Below are positions 43,797 to 53,357 of a DNA stretch of 64,000 nt, piece after piece. The stretch is from Edaphobacter sp. 4G125. GTDB taxonomy: Bacteria; Acidobacteriota; Terriglobia; Terriglobales; Acidobacteriaceae. The translations under genes were made by a program, and so were the position numbers. The stretch's first letter is position 1. Every line of letters begins with the position of its first letter. The stretch spans positions 4,190,615 through 4,254,614 of the forward strand of contig NZ_CP060393.1 in the NCBI RefSeq assembly GCF_014274685.1. Direction: 5' to 3'. Below the pieces are notes generated by a model. That model worked only from the letters and a program-made list of their open reading frames with translations, had not been told where the DNA came from and did not search any database.

Positions 43797-44773
43797 AAGC
43801 TGCCATTCTTCATGCCTCCGCCAGTTCGCTCTTAATCGAAGACGTCCCTTGTCCCGTCGTTACACCAGGCCACACTCTTCTGCGTGTCCTCGCCTGCGGA
43901 GTTTGTCGCACCGACCTGCACATCTTCGAGCGCGACTTGCCCACGATGCGCGATCCACTCATCCCGGGCCACCAGATAGTAGGTGAAGTTATTGATGGCG
44001 CAACCAAGGAGTTACCACTAGGCTCGCGCGCAGGTGTGTCATGGATCGGTGGCATCGATGGTACATGCCCTTTCTGCAAGCGTAGTGAAGAGAACCTCTG
44101 CGATGCTCTTAGCTTCACTGGCTACACAATCGATGGTGGCTATGCGGAATACGCTCTGGTACGTTCCGACTTCGCTTATCCCCTGCCCGATAACGTCGCT
44201 CCGCAGCACCTTGCACCTCTGCTCTGCGCTGGTATTATCGGCTTTCGCAGCCTTCGCGTTGCGGAGACCCGACCCGGCGAGCGCGTAGGGCTCTTCGGCT
44301 TCGGGGCCTCGGCCTCGCTCGCAATCCAAGTGCTGCGTCATTGGGGCTGCGAGGTCTACGTCTCTACGCGAGGCGAACAGCACCAGCACCAGGCTCAACA
44401 ACTTGGAGCCGTGTGGGTCGGCTCGGAGATTGATAAGCCTCCCGTCGCGCTGGATTGTGCCGTCACCTTCGCTCCGGCAGGAGCCGTAGTGATTGCTGCA
44501 TTGTCGAGTCTGCGTAAAGGCGGCATCGTCGCTATCAACGCGATTCATCTCGACCAGATGCCCGCCTTCGACTATGACAAGCTGCTATGGGGGGAACGAC
44601 AAATTCGCAGCGTCGCCAATATGACCCGTCAGGACGCCCGCGACTTCCTCACGCTTGCACAGGAGATTGGCATTCGCCCACATGTACGCACCTTTCCACT
44701 CGATCAGGCGAACAATGCGTTGCAGGCCGTAAAACACGAGACAGCCGACGGCCCTGTCGTCATCCTTCCATAA
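43793..44773 (+). CDS. Zinc-dependent alcohol dehydrogenase family protein
   Basis: A 326-residue MDR-family enzyme. Catalytic-zinc ligands are visible in ACGVCRTDLH, PGHQIVGEV, and the NAD domain is GLFGFGASASLAIQVLRHWGCEVYV. The structural-zinc loop is GIDGTCPFCKRSEENLC, where the first of the four usual Cys appears as Asp89. That could still bind zinc but is not the norm. It overlaps the beta-lactamase gene by four bases, so the two are co-translated though functionally unrelated. Confidence 0.9.
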   Translation: MKAAILHASASSLLIEDVPCPVVTPGHTLLRVLACGVCRTDLHIFERDLPTMRDPLIPGHQIVGEVIDGATKELPLGSRAGVSWIGGIDGTCPFCKRSEENLCDALSFTGYTIDGGYAEYALVRSDFAYPLPDNVAPQHLAPLLCAGIIGFRSLRVAETRPGERVGLFGFGASASLAIQVLRHWGCEVYVSTRGEQHQHQAQQLGAVWVGSEIDKPPVALDCAVTFAPAGAVVIAALSSLRKGGIVAINAIHLDQMPAFDYDKLLWGERQIRSVANMTRQDARDFLTLAQEIGIRPHVRTFPLDQANNALQAVKHETADGPVVILP

Positions 44774-44810
44774 GATCAATGCTCGCTGGCTCTGCTATCG
44801 TTTTCATGCG

Positions 44811-47081
44811 ATGAAAACTTTTCCGGGAATGCGTTTTTATTCGGTGTGGCCTGTCCTGCGTAACATTCTGGGACTCTCTGTTCTGGTTACATCTCTCACC
44901 ATGGCCTCGTCTGCACAGCCGCAGGATGCTGTCTCGTGGGTAAATCCGTACATCGGCACAGGCGACGGACCGATCGGTTATGGCGGCACCATGCCTTTTG
45001 TGACTCCGCCGTTCGGGATGACGAACTGGACCGCTCAGACACGGCAGAATCGCCTCAGCGTGGTCAGCTACGAGTACTCAGACACAGCGATTCAGGGGTT
45101 CATGGGAACACATCAGCCCGCGATCTGGATGGGGGACTACGGCTACGTGACAGTAGTTCCGCAGGTGGGTGAGTTGGAGACGACTCCCGAGGCGCGGCAA
45201 ATGCGCTTTACCCACACTGACGAGATTGCGCGGCCCGACTACTACTCCGTATGGATGACCGCAAAAGACGGTGGACGTATCCGCGCCGAGATGACTGCAA
45301 CGGAGCGTTGCGCTTACATGCGGTTCACCTTCCCGAAAGGCTCAAATGGGCGCGTTCTGGTGGAGGCCTCGCGACCTGGTATTGCAGGCGAGGCAAAGTT
45401 TGATGCGACCAAGCATGAGATTACGGGCTACAACCCGGACCGCATCGACCGCAACCTGGGGCCTTTTGCTCTGCCCAACTTCAAAGGTTACTTCGTCGTC
45501 GAGTTTCGCAAGGCATGGCACGATGCCAAGACCTATGGAATGGATAGTGCTGGCGCGCACGGAGCCTATGCCGATTTCGCTTCGGGCGAGGTCGTCGAAG
45601 TGCGTGTAGGCACATCGTTCCTGAGCATCGATCAGGCACGCAAAAACCTGCGGCACGAGATTCCCTCCTGGGACTTCGATGCCGTACAGAAAAAGTTGCG
45701 TTCCACCTGGAACGATAAGCTGAGCCGCGTGAGCGTAGAGGGTGCAACCGACGACCAGAAGAAGATCGTGTACACCGGGCTGTACCACGCGTTGCTGTAT
45801 CCGCGCATCTTCTCTGAGTATGGTCGTTACTACTCGGCCTTTGACGACAAGATTCACGAAGGTGAGTCCTACACGGCTTACTCGATCTGGGACACCTTCC
45901 GCGCCGAGAATAGCCTGCTGACCCTGCTGGCTCCGGAACGCATCCCCGGCATGATCACGGCGCTGCTCCAGAACTACAAAGAAGGCGGATGGATGCCGAA
46001 GTGGCCGAACCCCTCCTACACGAACATCATGATCGGCACGCATGCCGACTCTCTGGTAGCCGAAGCGATCAACAAAGGGTTTACCGGCTTCGATCGCAAG
46101 ACCGCGTGGGACGCTGTCTACAAAGATGCGATGGTTCCTCCTGATGGCGACACGACACGACGCTGGCTCGACCGCGAGCCGCACACACCTTATGAGGCGC
46201 GCGGCGGACTGACCTACTACAAACAACTTGGCTATATCCCCACGGACAAGACCGACGAGGCTTCTTCACGCACCATCGAAGACAGCTACGATGATTGGTG
46301 CGTTGCACAGGTTGCTAAAGCGTTGGGGCGCGAGAAAGATTACGAGTTCTTCCTGAAGCGCTCTCTGAACTATAAGAATCTCTACAATCCCGCGTTGGGG
46401 CTAATGAACGGCAGGACCTCCGACGGCAAGTGGGCTCCCATTGGAGGTACGCGAGACACACCAGGGAATCGCTCTGTCTCTGGATGGACAGAAGGCGATG
46501 CGTGGGTCTACACCTGGGCTTCGTTGCACGATCTCGGCGGGCTGAAGAATCTGATGGGCGGCGCAGAAAAATACAACGCAAAGCTCGATCAGCACTTCGC
46601 AGGCGGTCACAACAAGCATTCCAACGAACCCAGTCATCACTATGGTTATCTGTACGACTACAGTGGACAACCATGGAAGACACAGGCCAAGGTGCGCGAG
46701 ATCGCCAACGCTGAGTACGCAAACAAGCCCTCGGGCATCGATGGCGACGACGATTGCGGGCAGATGTCGGCCTGGTATCTCTTTACTGCGATGGGCTTCT
46801 ACCCTGTGAACCCTGCGAGCGGGGATTACATGATTGGTAGCCCAATGTTTGGAAAGATGTCGTTGCGGCTGGCGAATGGAAAGACCTTCACAGTAATCGC
46901 AAAGAATAATAGCTCTACAAATCTCTATATTCAGTCCGCAACACTCAATGGAAAATCGTTGGACAAACCAGTCCTGACCTACAACCAGATTATGCAGGGA
47001 TCGACCGTTGAGTTCGTAATGGGACCACAACCTTCCAAATGGGCCAGCCAGTGGGAGCCGAAAGCGATCGCAGTCAAATAG
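44811..47081 (+). CDS. GH92-family alpha-mannosidase, exported
   Basis: A 756-residue protein with a signal sequence (about 10-36, ending SSAQPQ). The GH92 pattern is clear: WVNPYIGTGDGPIGYGGTMP at the start, GFMGTHQPAIWMGDYG, and the calcium/catalytic-region GDDDCGQMSAWYLFTAMGFYPVNPASGDYMIGSP near residue 650. GH92 enzymes are calcium-dependent exo-alpha-mannosidases on glycoprotein or fungal mannan. It pairs functionally with the GH76 enzyme at 18860. It is 37 bases downstream of the alcohol dehydrogenase gene. Confidence 0.95.
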   Translation: MKTFPGMRFYSVWPVLRNILGLSVLVTSLTMASSAQPQDAVSWVNPYIGTGDGPIGYGGTMPFVTPPFGMTNWTAQTRQNRLSVVSYEYSDTAIQGFMGTHQPAIWMGDYGYVTVVPQVGELETTPEARQMRFTHTDEIARPDYYSVWMTAKDGGRIRAEMTATERCAYMRFTFPKGSNGRVLVEASRPGIAGEAKFDATKHEITGYNPDRIDRNLGPFALPNFKGYFVVEFRKAWHDAKTYGMDSAGAHGAYADFASGEVVEVRVGTSFLSIDQARKNLRHEIPSWDFDAVQKKLRSTWNDKLSRVSVEGATDDQKKIVYTGLYHALLYPRIFSEYGRYYSAFDDKIHEGESYTAYSIWDTFRAENSLLTLLAPERIPGMITALLQNYKEGGWMPKWPNPSYTNIMIGTHADSLVAEAINKGFTGFDRKTAWDAVYKDAMVPPDGDTTRRWLDREPHTPYEARGGLTYYKQLGYIPTDKTDEASSRTIEDSYDDWCVAQVAKALGREKDYEFFLKRSLNYKNLYNPALGLMNGRTSDGKWAPIGGTRDTPGNRSVSGWTEGDAWVYTWASLHDLGGLKNLMGGAEKYNAKLDQHFAGGHNKHSNEPSHHYGYLYDYSGQPWKTQAKVREIANAEYANKPSGIDGDDDCGQMSAWYLFTAMGFYPVNPASGDYMIGSPMFGKMSLRLANGKTFTVIAKNNSSTNLYIQSATLNGKSLDKPVLTYNQIMQGSTVEFVMGPQPSKWASQWEPKAIAVK

Positions 47082-47167
47082 ATGATTTAAATACCTTCAC
47101 TCCGCACGGTACAATTTCGCCAGCTTCACGGGCCTGAATCTCGAACCTTGGAAGGCGAGGTCTCTCG

Positions 47168-47590
47168 ATGAACGGTGTGCGTCACTATCCTCTGGCGATT
47201 ATTGTTGCGACACTCTGCTACTTCGGTCTAGGCGCGGTGTGGTTCACGATGTTCCGTAACGCCTGGCTTGAAGGAATCGGCAAGACAATGGAGCAGCTTC
47301 AGGCCAGTGGCGTGAGTCCTGCTCTTGCCTACGGAGTCGCTCTGCTGCTGACGCTGGCTCTGGCGCTGTTTCTTTCGTGGCTCATCCAGACGACCGGCCC
47401 GGCGACTGTTGCCCGTGGGATCCAGGTCGCCATCATTTTGTGGTTCTGCACGGTCTTCGCGACCTTCGCGACGGAGTACATCTTTGAAGGCCGCGGCGTG
47501 AAGATTCTCGCAATTACTTCAGGCTACTGCCTGATCGGCATGGTGCTGATGGGCGCAGTACTGGGTGGATGGACGAAGAAACTGGAGTAA
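47168..47590 (+). CDS. DUF1761-type membrane protein
   Basis: A 140-residue membrane protein with four transmembrane segments, about 8-30, 52-74, 80-102 and 112-133. The N-terminal helix pattern YPLAIIVATLCYFGLGAVWFTMF is typical of DUF1761, whose function is unknown. No partner genes. Confidence 0.75.
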   Translation: MNGVRHYPLAIIVATLCYFGLGAVWFTMFRNAWLEGIGKTMEQLQASGVSPALAYGVALLLTLALALFLSWLIQTTGPATVARGIQVAIILWFCTVFATFATEYIFEGRGVKILAITSGYCLIGMVLMGAVLGGWTKKLE

Positions 47591-47626
47591 TTCCGGTTCA
47601 AGTTCAAAATTGACTACTTCATAAAC

Positions 47627-47673
47627 TGTCATTTCGACCGAAGCGGCGTTAGCCGCGGAGCGGAGAAATGACA
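47627..47673. repeat. Palindromic intergenic repeat unit, type TGTCATTTC...GAAATGACA
   Basis: TGTCATTTC (47627-47635) pairs with GAAATGACA (47665-47673), and inside it GCGGC pairs with GCCGC (47643-47647 and 47652-47656). The outer text CGACCGAAG...GCGGAG is a pattern I associate with acidobacterial intergenic repeats. It lies between convergent genes. Confidence 0.55.
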
Positions 47674-47718
47674 GCGCATCAACTTGATGCTTTATCGCAA
47701 CTCAATCTAAAGCGGCAA

Positions 47719-49401
47719 CTACTTCTCCGATGCTTTTCGCGCTGCCTCGAACTCATCTCCCTTGAGCCATTCGATCGGCTTCGGTGCAGACACAGCTTGC
47801 CAACCTAGTTCCATACCGAAGCGAACGAGCTTCGCGTTCCCAGCAAAGTCCCACTCCGGGTGATAGTTGTCGGAGAAATTGTGATAGTCGTGATCCACAA
47901 AGTCTTTGCTCTTCGCTTCTCCCCAAGCCAAATCGTGTCCCTCGAATAACTCTCCCTGATCGATTGAGAAGGCTGGGATTCCCACGCGAGAGAGCGAGAA
48001 ATGATCGGAGCGATAGTAGGTACCTGCCTCTGGATGCGCGTCCGGAACAATCGCAAGATCAAAGCGCTTCGCCGTGGCTTCCACAGCAGAATTGAAGGTA
48101 GTGCGTTGTGCTCCGTTCACACTTACCTGTCGCGGTATTCCGAGCGGCAGAATCATGTCGTAGTTGATGTCGAGCGCGATCTGGCCTGCCGGCACAGGAG
48201 GATGCTGGCCAAGGTATTCCGAGCCGAGCAGCCCCTGCTCCTCTGCAGCAACCGCTGCAAAGATCATCGAATGTGGAGGATGAATACCGGAGGAAGCCCA
48301 GGCCCGAGCCATCTCCAATAACATGCCGCAGCCTGTAGCATTGTCGGCGGCTCCGTTGTAGATGTTGTCGCCCTCTTTGCCCGGCACCATACCCAGATGA
48401 TCGTAATGGGCCGTGTACAGAACTGCTTGATCAGGCTTGTGTTCTGCGACGTTTGCACCCGGCAGAATACCAATCACATTCGGCGACTGGAAGTTGCGCA
48501 CCGTGCTTTCAATATGAGCTTCGAGTCGCACCGGGAGTTCCGCTGCTTTGAAGCCTCGCTTGCCTGCGGCAGTCATCTCGGTATCGAGATCGAGGTTCGC
48601 AGCCTTGAAGAGCTGCCGGGCCACATCAAGCTGAATCCAGCTGGCGGCTGCAAGCTGTGGGTCTTTGTTGTCGCGCAGATAAGTCTTCTCGCCGGTGTTC
48701 GAGTTCTTCACAACGTCCCATCCGTAGCTGGCGAGATCGGTGCGATGAATGATGAGCGCGCCTACTGCTCCCTGGCGGGCAGCTTCCTCAAATTTGTAAG
48801 TCCACCGGCCGTAGTAAGTCAGCGCCTTACCGCCAAAGAATTTCGGGTCGTCCGAGGGCGGATCGCCCACGATGCAGAGGACGACCTTGCCTTTCACGTC
48901 TACCCCCGCATAGTCGTTCCACCCGAACTCAGGCGCTACAACACCGTAGCCAACGAAAACAATGGGTGCGTTGATATCAACCGAAGGCGTCAGCGTGCGA
49001 TTGTTGACTGTGTAATCGTCACCGAACTTCAGGTCGTAGGAATAAAGCATAATCCCCATGCCGCCTTCGGGCCGCTTCGGCACCAGGGAGAAATGCGTCT
49101 TGTCTCCGAGTGTCTTGGTTCCGACAAAGTTGACCTGCTGAAGGTAGGTTCCGTTATCGCCACCGGGCTTCAGGCCATAGAGCGCAAACTGCGTAGCGAT
49201 GTACTGTGCGGCGATCTCACCACCGCGAGTACCGGGAGCGCGCCCTTCCAGCAAGTCATCAGAAAGAAACTTGACGTGTGCTCGAATCTTCTCTGCGTTG
49301 ACGCTGGCTTCGGCAGACTTCACTGCCGGAGGAATGGTTTGCGCGAAGACGGCGCTGGAAAGCGCCAGAAGCGGAAGTATGGCAATACGAATAGTTCTCA
49401 C
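47719..49401 (-). CDS. M28-family metallopeptidase, exported
   Basis: A 560-residue secreted peptidase with a signal peptide ending near SAVFAQ, a PA-type insert domain around residues 140-260, and the M28 zinc-binding set: TAHYDHLG, GAADNATGCGM and AAEEQGLLGSEYL, with a final His in DYHNF. Members are aminopeptidases. The start is GTG (49399-49401), overlapping the mutY stop (GTGA). Confidence 0.92.
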   Translation of the reverse strand: MRTIRIAILPLLALSSAVFAQTIPPAVKSAEASVNAEKIRAHVKFLSDDLLEGRAPGTRGGEIAAQYIATQFALYGLKPGGDNGTYLQQVNFVGTKTLGDKTHFSLVPKRPEGGMGIMLYSYDLKFGDDYTVNNRTLTPSVDINAPIVFVGYGVVAPEFGWNDYAGVDVKGKVVLCIVGDPPSDDPKFFGGKALTYYGRWTYKFEEAARQGAVGALIIHRTDLASYGWDVVKNSNTGEKTYLRDNKDPQLAAASWIQLDVARQLFKAANLDLDTEMTAAGKRGFKAAELPVRLEAHIESTVRNFQSPNVIGILPGANVAEHKPDQAVLYTAHYDHLGMVPGKEGDNIYNGAADNATGCGMLLEMARAWASSGIHPPHSMIFAAVAAEEQGLLGSEYLGQHPPVPAGQIALDINYDMILPLGIPRQVSVNGAQRTTFNSAVEATAKRFDLAIVPDAHPEAGTYYRSDHFSLSRVGIPAFSIDQGELFEGHDLAWGEAKSKDFVDHDYHNFSDNYHPEWDFAGNAKLVRFGMELGWQAVSAPKPIEWLKGDEFEAARKASEK

Positions 49402-50564
49402 CTGCGGACTCCTCGAGAACGGGACGATGGCTTCAGTTTAGCTTTTTTGCGTGGCGGATCAGGCTTCTTCTCGTCCTCGGGCAGTTGGATCGAACGGACC
49501 TCCATGATGTCGAGCCGTTGAAGGGTTTTTCGGGCCAGCCCTGTCAACGGAAGCGAGCTCAGCCGACCGGTGCGTACCCAATGAAGATCAGCGTTGGCCG
49601 CAGGAATCGCCTTTCGCAGAGCACGATCATTGCGACCCTGCGGTGTATAAACCTGAACATAGTAGTTCGTGTTTGTAATGGAGTGGCGAAGACGAAGGAC
49701 CGGCTCACGGTCCTGAACGGCGTCGACAGGGAGTGGCGGCAGTTCATACATCCCCGCCATCAATGTAGCGTCCTCGGCGCGCCTCTCAAGTTGCACCTCC
49801 GTGACCGGGCCGCGCTTCCTCAGCAGCAACAGATAGGCGGCTGGGCGGCTCACCTGTGCCGCGCTTGGTAAGGTGATGTGTTCTCCTCGGGTTTTGCACA
49901 TGGAGAAGACAGGACAGTTAGAACAAAGCGGGGCGCGAGGAACACAGAGAGTGGCTCCCAACTCCATCATCGCCTGGTTGTGATCGCCGGCAGCATTGGA
50001 CCACTCGTCAACGCGGCGTCGCGGAACCAACTCAGCAGCCTGCTTCTGCAATGTGTTTCGCGTTGCGGCGGTTCCGTCATTGTTGAGCCCTAGCAGGCGA
50101 AGCAGGACGCGTTCGACATTGCCGTCGATGACCGGGATGCTCTCGCCGAAGGCGATGCTGGCGATCGCCGCGCAGGTGTACTCGCCGATTCCCGGCAACT
50201 TTCGCAGTTCGACCGAGTTCTTGGGCAAAGCGCCTGCATGTTCCTGGACGATAAACTTCGCGGCATGATGGAGCATGCGGGCGCGACGATAGTATCCCAA
50301 TCCAGACCACGCCGCGAGAACCTCCTCTTCGGAGGCCAACGCGAGCGAAAAGATGGTAGGGAATCGTTGCAGGAAGGCCTGATAGTGCTCAATCACGGCC
50401 GCGACGCGCGTCTGTTGCAACATCACTTCGGAGACCCACGTATGGTACGGGTCCGATACGCCGCGCCAGGGAAGCTCGCGGGCGTGTTCGCGATACCAGT
50501 TCATCAGCAAGCGACGGAAGGCGGATGGCTCAAGTCGCTCGATAGGAATGGCACCGGCAGTCAT
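49398..50564 (-). CDS. mutY: Adenine DNA glycosylase
   Basis: MutY removes adenine mispaired with 8-oxoguanine. The 388-residue product has the helix-hairpin-helix KLPGIGEYTCAAI, catalytic Asp in IPVIDGNVERVL, the 4Fe-4S cluster CVPRAPLCSNCPVFSMC, and a C-terminal NUDIX-like domain that recognises 8-oxoG. A second start 14 codons earlier (50606) lies closer to the divergent gene; the ATG at 50562-50564 is preferred. Confidence 0.95.
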   Translation of the reverse strand: MTAGAIPIERLEPSAFRRLLMNWYREHARELPWRGVSDPYHTWVSEVMLQQTRVAAVIEHYQAFLQRFPTIFSLALASEEEVLAAWSGLGYYRRARMLHHAAKFIVQEHAGALPKNSVELRKLPGIGEYTCAAIASIAFGESIPVIDGNVERVLLRLLGLNNDGTAATRNTLQKQAAELVPRRRVDEWSNAAGDHNQAMMELGATLCVPRAPLCSNCPVFSMCKTRGEHITLPSAAQVSRPAAYLLLLRKRGPVTEVQLERRAEDATLMAGMYELPPLPVDAVQDREPVLRLRHSITNTNYYVQVYTPQGRNDRALRKAIPAANADLHWVRTGRLSSLPLTGLARKTLQRLDIMEVRSIQLPEDEKKPDPPRKKAKLKPSSRSRGVRR

Positions 50565-50644
50565 ATTCTGCTCAACGTTTGGCTGGGGGTGCTTTCGACC
50601 TTGCATGTGGAGGACAGTCTATCGTCCTTCGCAACCAACGTACT

Positions 50645-52003
50645 ATGGAGAATATGGCATCGGCTCCTTTTTCATCACCGAAGGTAACCAGGCGACATCT
50701 TCTGAGGCTCTCAGCCGCAGTAGCTGGAGCGAAGGTTGCAGAGCCTTTTGTACATGCGATGCAGGCAGAACCGATGCCCTCACCTTCGAACACAGAGGTT
50801 CAATGGCAGGAGACGTGGAAGGCGGCCCTGACCTGCCTCTCCGGCAATGTGCGTATGGTTCCGCGATATGACCGCCCTGTTTTGTTTGAAGGCGCCGTAT
50901 ACCCAGGCATCTGGCAGGAGTGCGGACCCCACGAGGGATTAGTCTACGGAACATTGTCAAAATATGTCAGCGAAAGCGATCCCGCAAAAGTTCCTCTTGC
51001 CGTAGCCAGAAACAACCACATGGCCTTCTTTGCTCTGCAGCGTGAAGACGGCCAGCTTCCTGCTTCGGTCAAAACCTCCGAGACGGGATATGGGCAAATC
51101 CAGATGGTGGTTCCTATTGCAGCGACCGCGTGGGAGCTTGTACAGCTTACGAACGACGATGAGCTGCTGGTGACCGCCTACAAAGCATGCAGTCAATGGG
51201 ATGCGTGGTTACGTCGCTATCGCAATACACGAGGCACAGGCCTGGTAGAGGGCTTCTGCACCTACGACACAGGACACGACAACAGTCCGCGCTGGAAGGG
51301 CGTTCCCAATCGCTGTCCGGATGCCGATGCAAAGAAGTTTCCCACGGGGGTAGGAGTTCCCAGGCTATGCCCCGATCTTTCGGCAACCGTATACGGCGGT
51401 CGCGTTGCACTGGCAGCGATGGCCAGGACTCTGGGAAAGCACGATGAAGCAGCCCGGTGGGAGTCTGATGCGGAAGAGTTGCGCCTGCTGATTCTGTCGA
51501 AGCTCTACGATGAGAAGGACGCAGCCTTCTACGATCTGGATATCGATAACAAGTTCGTGCGCGTGCGATCGGATGTAATCAGCCGCGTGCTGGGCGAGCA
51601 TGTGCTGAAGCTGAGCGAAGCGCGCGACCGCGCCATCTTCGACGCAGTGTGGACGAAGCAGATCCACAACCCGAAGGCCTTCTGGGCTCCTTACCCGCTG
51701 ACGTCGGTGGCCATGGATGATCCCGCCTTTGTGAAGCCGATCCCCCGAAATAGTTGGGGCGGTGCGACCCAGGCTCTGACGGCTCTGCGAACGCCGCGTT
51801 GGATGGAGCACTACGGCAAAGGCGCTGAGATGAAACAGATGATGCAGAAGTGGTGCGAGGCCATCATGCGCCATATTGAGTTTCGCCAGCAGATGGATCC
51901 GTGGACAGGAGACTTTACGCAAATCGATCCTAGCGGATACTCTCCTGCAGCCTTGGTATTTCTGGAGTTTGCCCGCAGATTAGGGAAAGCGCCAAAGGCT
52001 TAA
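50645..52003 (+). CDS. MGH1-like (GH63-like) glycoside hydrolase, Tat-exported
   Basis: A 452-residue (alpha/alpha)6-type protein that resembles the mannosylglycerate-hydrolase-like / GH63-like glycosidases. A Tat-type signal (KVTRRHLLRLSAAVAGAK) is followed by a helical barrel with GHDNSPRW and, near the end, NSWGGATQALTALRTPRWMEHYG. The frame opens 22 codons earlier, but the ATG at 50645 fits the signal. The substrate is uncertain; mannose- or glucose-containing glycosides are likely. It is divergent from mutY. Confidence 0.78.
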   Translation: MENMASAPFSSPKVTRRHLLRLSAAVAGAKVAEPFVHAMQAEPMPSPSNTEVQWQETWKAALTCLSGNVRMVPRYDRPVLFEGAVYPGIWQECGPHEGLVYGTLSKYVSESDPAKVPLAVARNNHMAFFALQREDGQLPASVKTSETGYGQIQMVVPIAATAWELVQLTNDDELLVTAYKACSQWDAWLRRYRNTRGTGLVEGFCTYDTGHDNSPRWKGVPNRCPDADAKKFPTGVGVPRLCPDLSATVYGGRVALAAMARTLGKHDEAARWESDAEELRLLILSKLYDEKDAAFYDLDIDNKFVRVRSDVISRVLGEHVLKLSEARDRAIFDAVWTKQIHNPKAFWAPYPLTSVAMDDPAFVKPIPRNSWGGATQALTALRTPRWMEHYGKGAEMKQMMQKWCEAIMRHIEFRQQMDPWTGDFTQIDPSGYSPAALVFLEFARRLGKAPKA

Positions 52004-52006
52004 TCC

Positions 52007-53203
52007 TTACCGCAGACTGCGAAGACGCTTGCAAGCTTCTGCAAGATCCTCGTCTTTTTTGGCAAAGCAAAACCGCAACAGATCTTCGCCCTTGCCTGCG
52101 CGGAAGAAGGCCGAACCAGCTACCGCAGCAACGCCAGTCTTTGCCAACAGCGATCGCGCACGTTGCGCGGCTGTCTCTCCGCTAAGTACGCTCTCCAGTC
52201 CTTTCGTTGAAGCCAGGATGTAGTACGCACCATCGGGCACGTGCGGAGACAAACCAGCATCACGCAAAGCACTGACCAGCATCTCGCGCTTGGCCTCATG
52301 ATCCAATGCCAGGCGTGCATAAAAAGTCGGTCCTAGTTGTTCGATTCCCGCTGCTACGCCATGTTGGAACGGCGCGGGAGCACAGACATAGAGCAGATCA
52401 TGGAAGTAGGCGATTGCAGGAAGCCATTTGGCATCAGCGATCACGTAGCCGATACGCCATCCTGTAACCGAGAATGTCTTCGAGAAGCCCGACATTACGA
52501 TCGTCCGTTCGCGCATACCGTGAAGCGTTGCCGGACTGATATGCTTCGCGTCGCCATACAGAAAGTGCTCATAGATCTCGTCCGTCAGCACAAAGAGGTC
52601 ATGCTCACGTGCGATCTCGGCTAGCCCTTCCAGCTCTTCGCGTGTGAAGACCTTGCCTGCGGGATTTGAGGGAGTATTCACCACGACTGCCCGCGTCTTT
52701 GGAGTGATTGCAGCGCGCACTCTGTCCAGATCGAGCTTCCACTCCGCCCCCTCCAATTCCACTGCGACCGGAGTCACACGTAGCGAACGCAACGTCCCAA
52801 CGTGATACCCATAGAACGGCTCGAAGAGCAACACCTCGTCGCCGGGATTGAACAAGGCCATAGCTACTGCATGGAACGCCCCCGTTGCTCCGCTGGCCAC
52901 CAGGATCTCTCGCTCCGGATCGGCCACCAGCCCCAGCGTGCTCTCAACCTTACCTGCAATCGCACGCCGTAGTCGCTGAATACCGTCAAGACGGGTATAG
53001 ATATTGTGGCCGTCACGAATGGCGGCGATCGCTCCTTCGGTTACAACCTGCGGAACCTCGGTGTCACAGACTCCCTGGGCCAGATTCACGCCTCCCACGC
53101 GGTCGCTCTCCACCGACATGGCGCGAATCTCCGACTGCGCCACCCGCGGAGCCAGTTCACTCAATCCCAACCCACGTCCCTTAGCGACCTCAGCCTGTAC
53201 CAT
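52007..53203 (-). CDS. Class I/II PLP-dependent aminotransferase
   Basis: A 398-residue aminotransferase of fold type I. The PLP lysine is in VMSGFSKTFSVTGWRIGY, and NTPSNPAGKVF is the substrate/cofactor loop. It resembles methionine- or aspartate-type aminotransferases (YbdL, kynurenine-aminotransferase-like). The chosen start ATG at 53201-53203 has GGAGGAGCAGGG upstream; the frame reaches 24 codons further. The specific amino donor is not deducible. Confidence 0.92.
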   Translation of the reverse strand: MVQAEVAKGRGLGLSELAPRVAQSEIRAMSVESDRVGGVNLAQGVCDTEVPQVVTEGAIAAIRDGHNIYTRLDGIQRLRRAIAGKVESTLGLVADPEREILVASGATGAFHAVAMALFNPGDEVLLFEPFYGYHVGTLRSLRVTPVAVELEGAEWKLDLDRVRAAITPKTRAVVVNTPSNPAGKVFTREELEGLAEIAREHDLFVLTDEIYEHFLYGDAKHISPATLHGMRERTIVMSGFSKTFSVTGWRIGYVIADAKWLPAIAYFHDLLYVCAPAPFQHGVAAGIEQLGPTFYARLALDHEAKREMLVSALRDAGLSPHVPDGAYYILASTKGLESVLSGETAAQRARSLLAKTGVAAVAGSAFFRAGKGEDLLRFCFAKKDEDLAEACKRLRSLR

Positions 53204-53357
53204 CCCTGCTCCTCCGTTCCTGAGTGCTTCTATCTTACGTCCGTTGTCCAAAACGCTTACGAAAAGGAGCTGCATTGAATTGAGAGGTCTCGCATCTTCA
53301 ATCCAAATAGACTCTTACCAACTCCGGGTTCGCTTGTTATCCTCACTCCACACCGAC

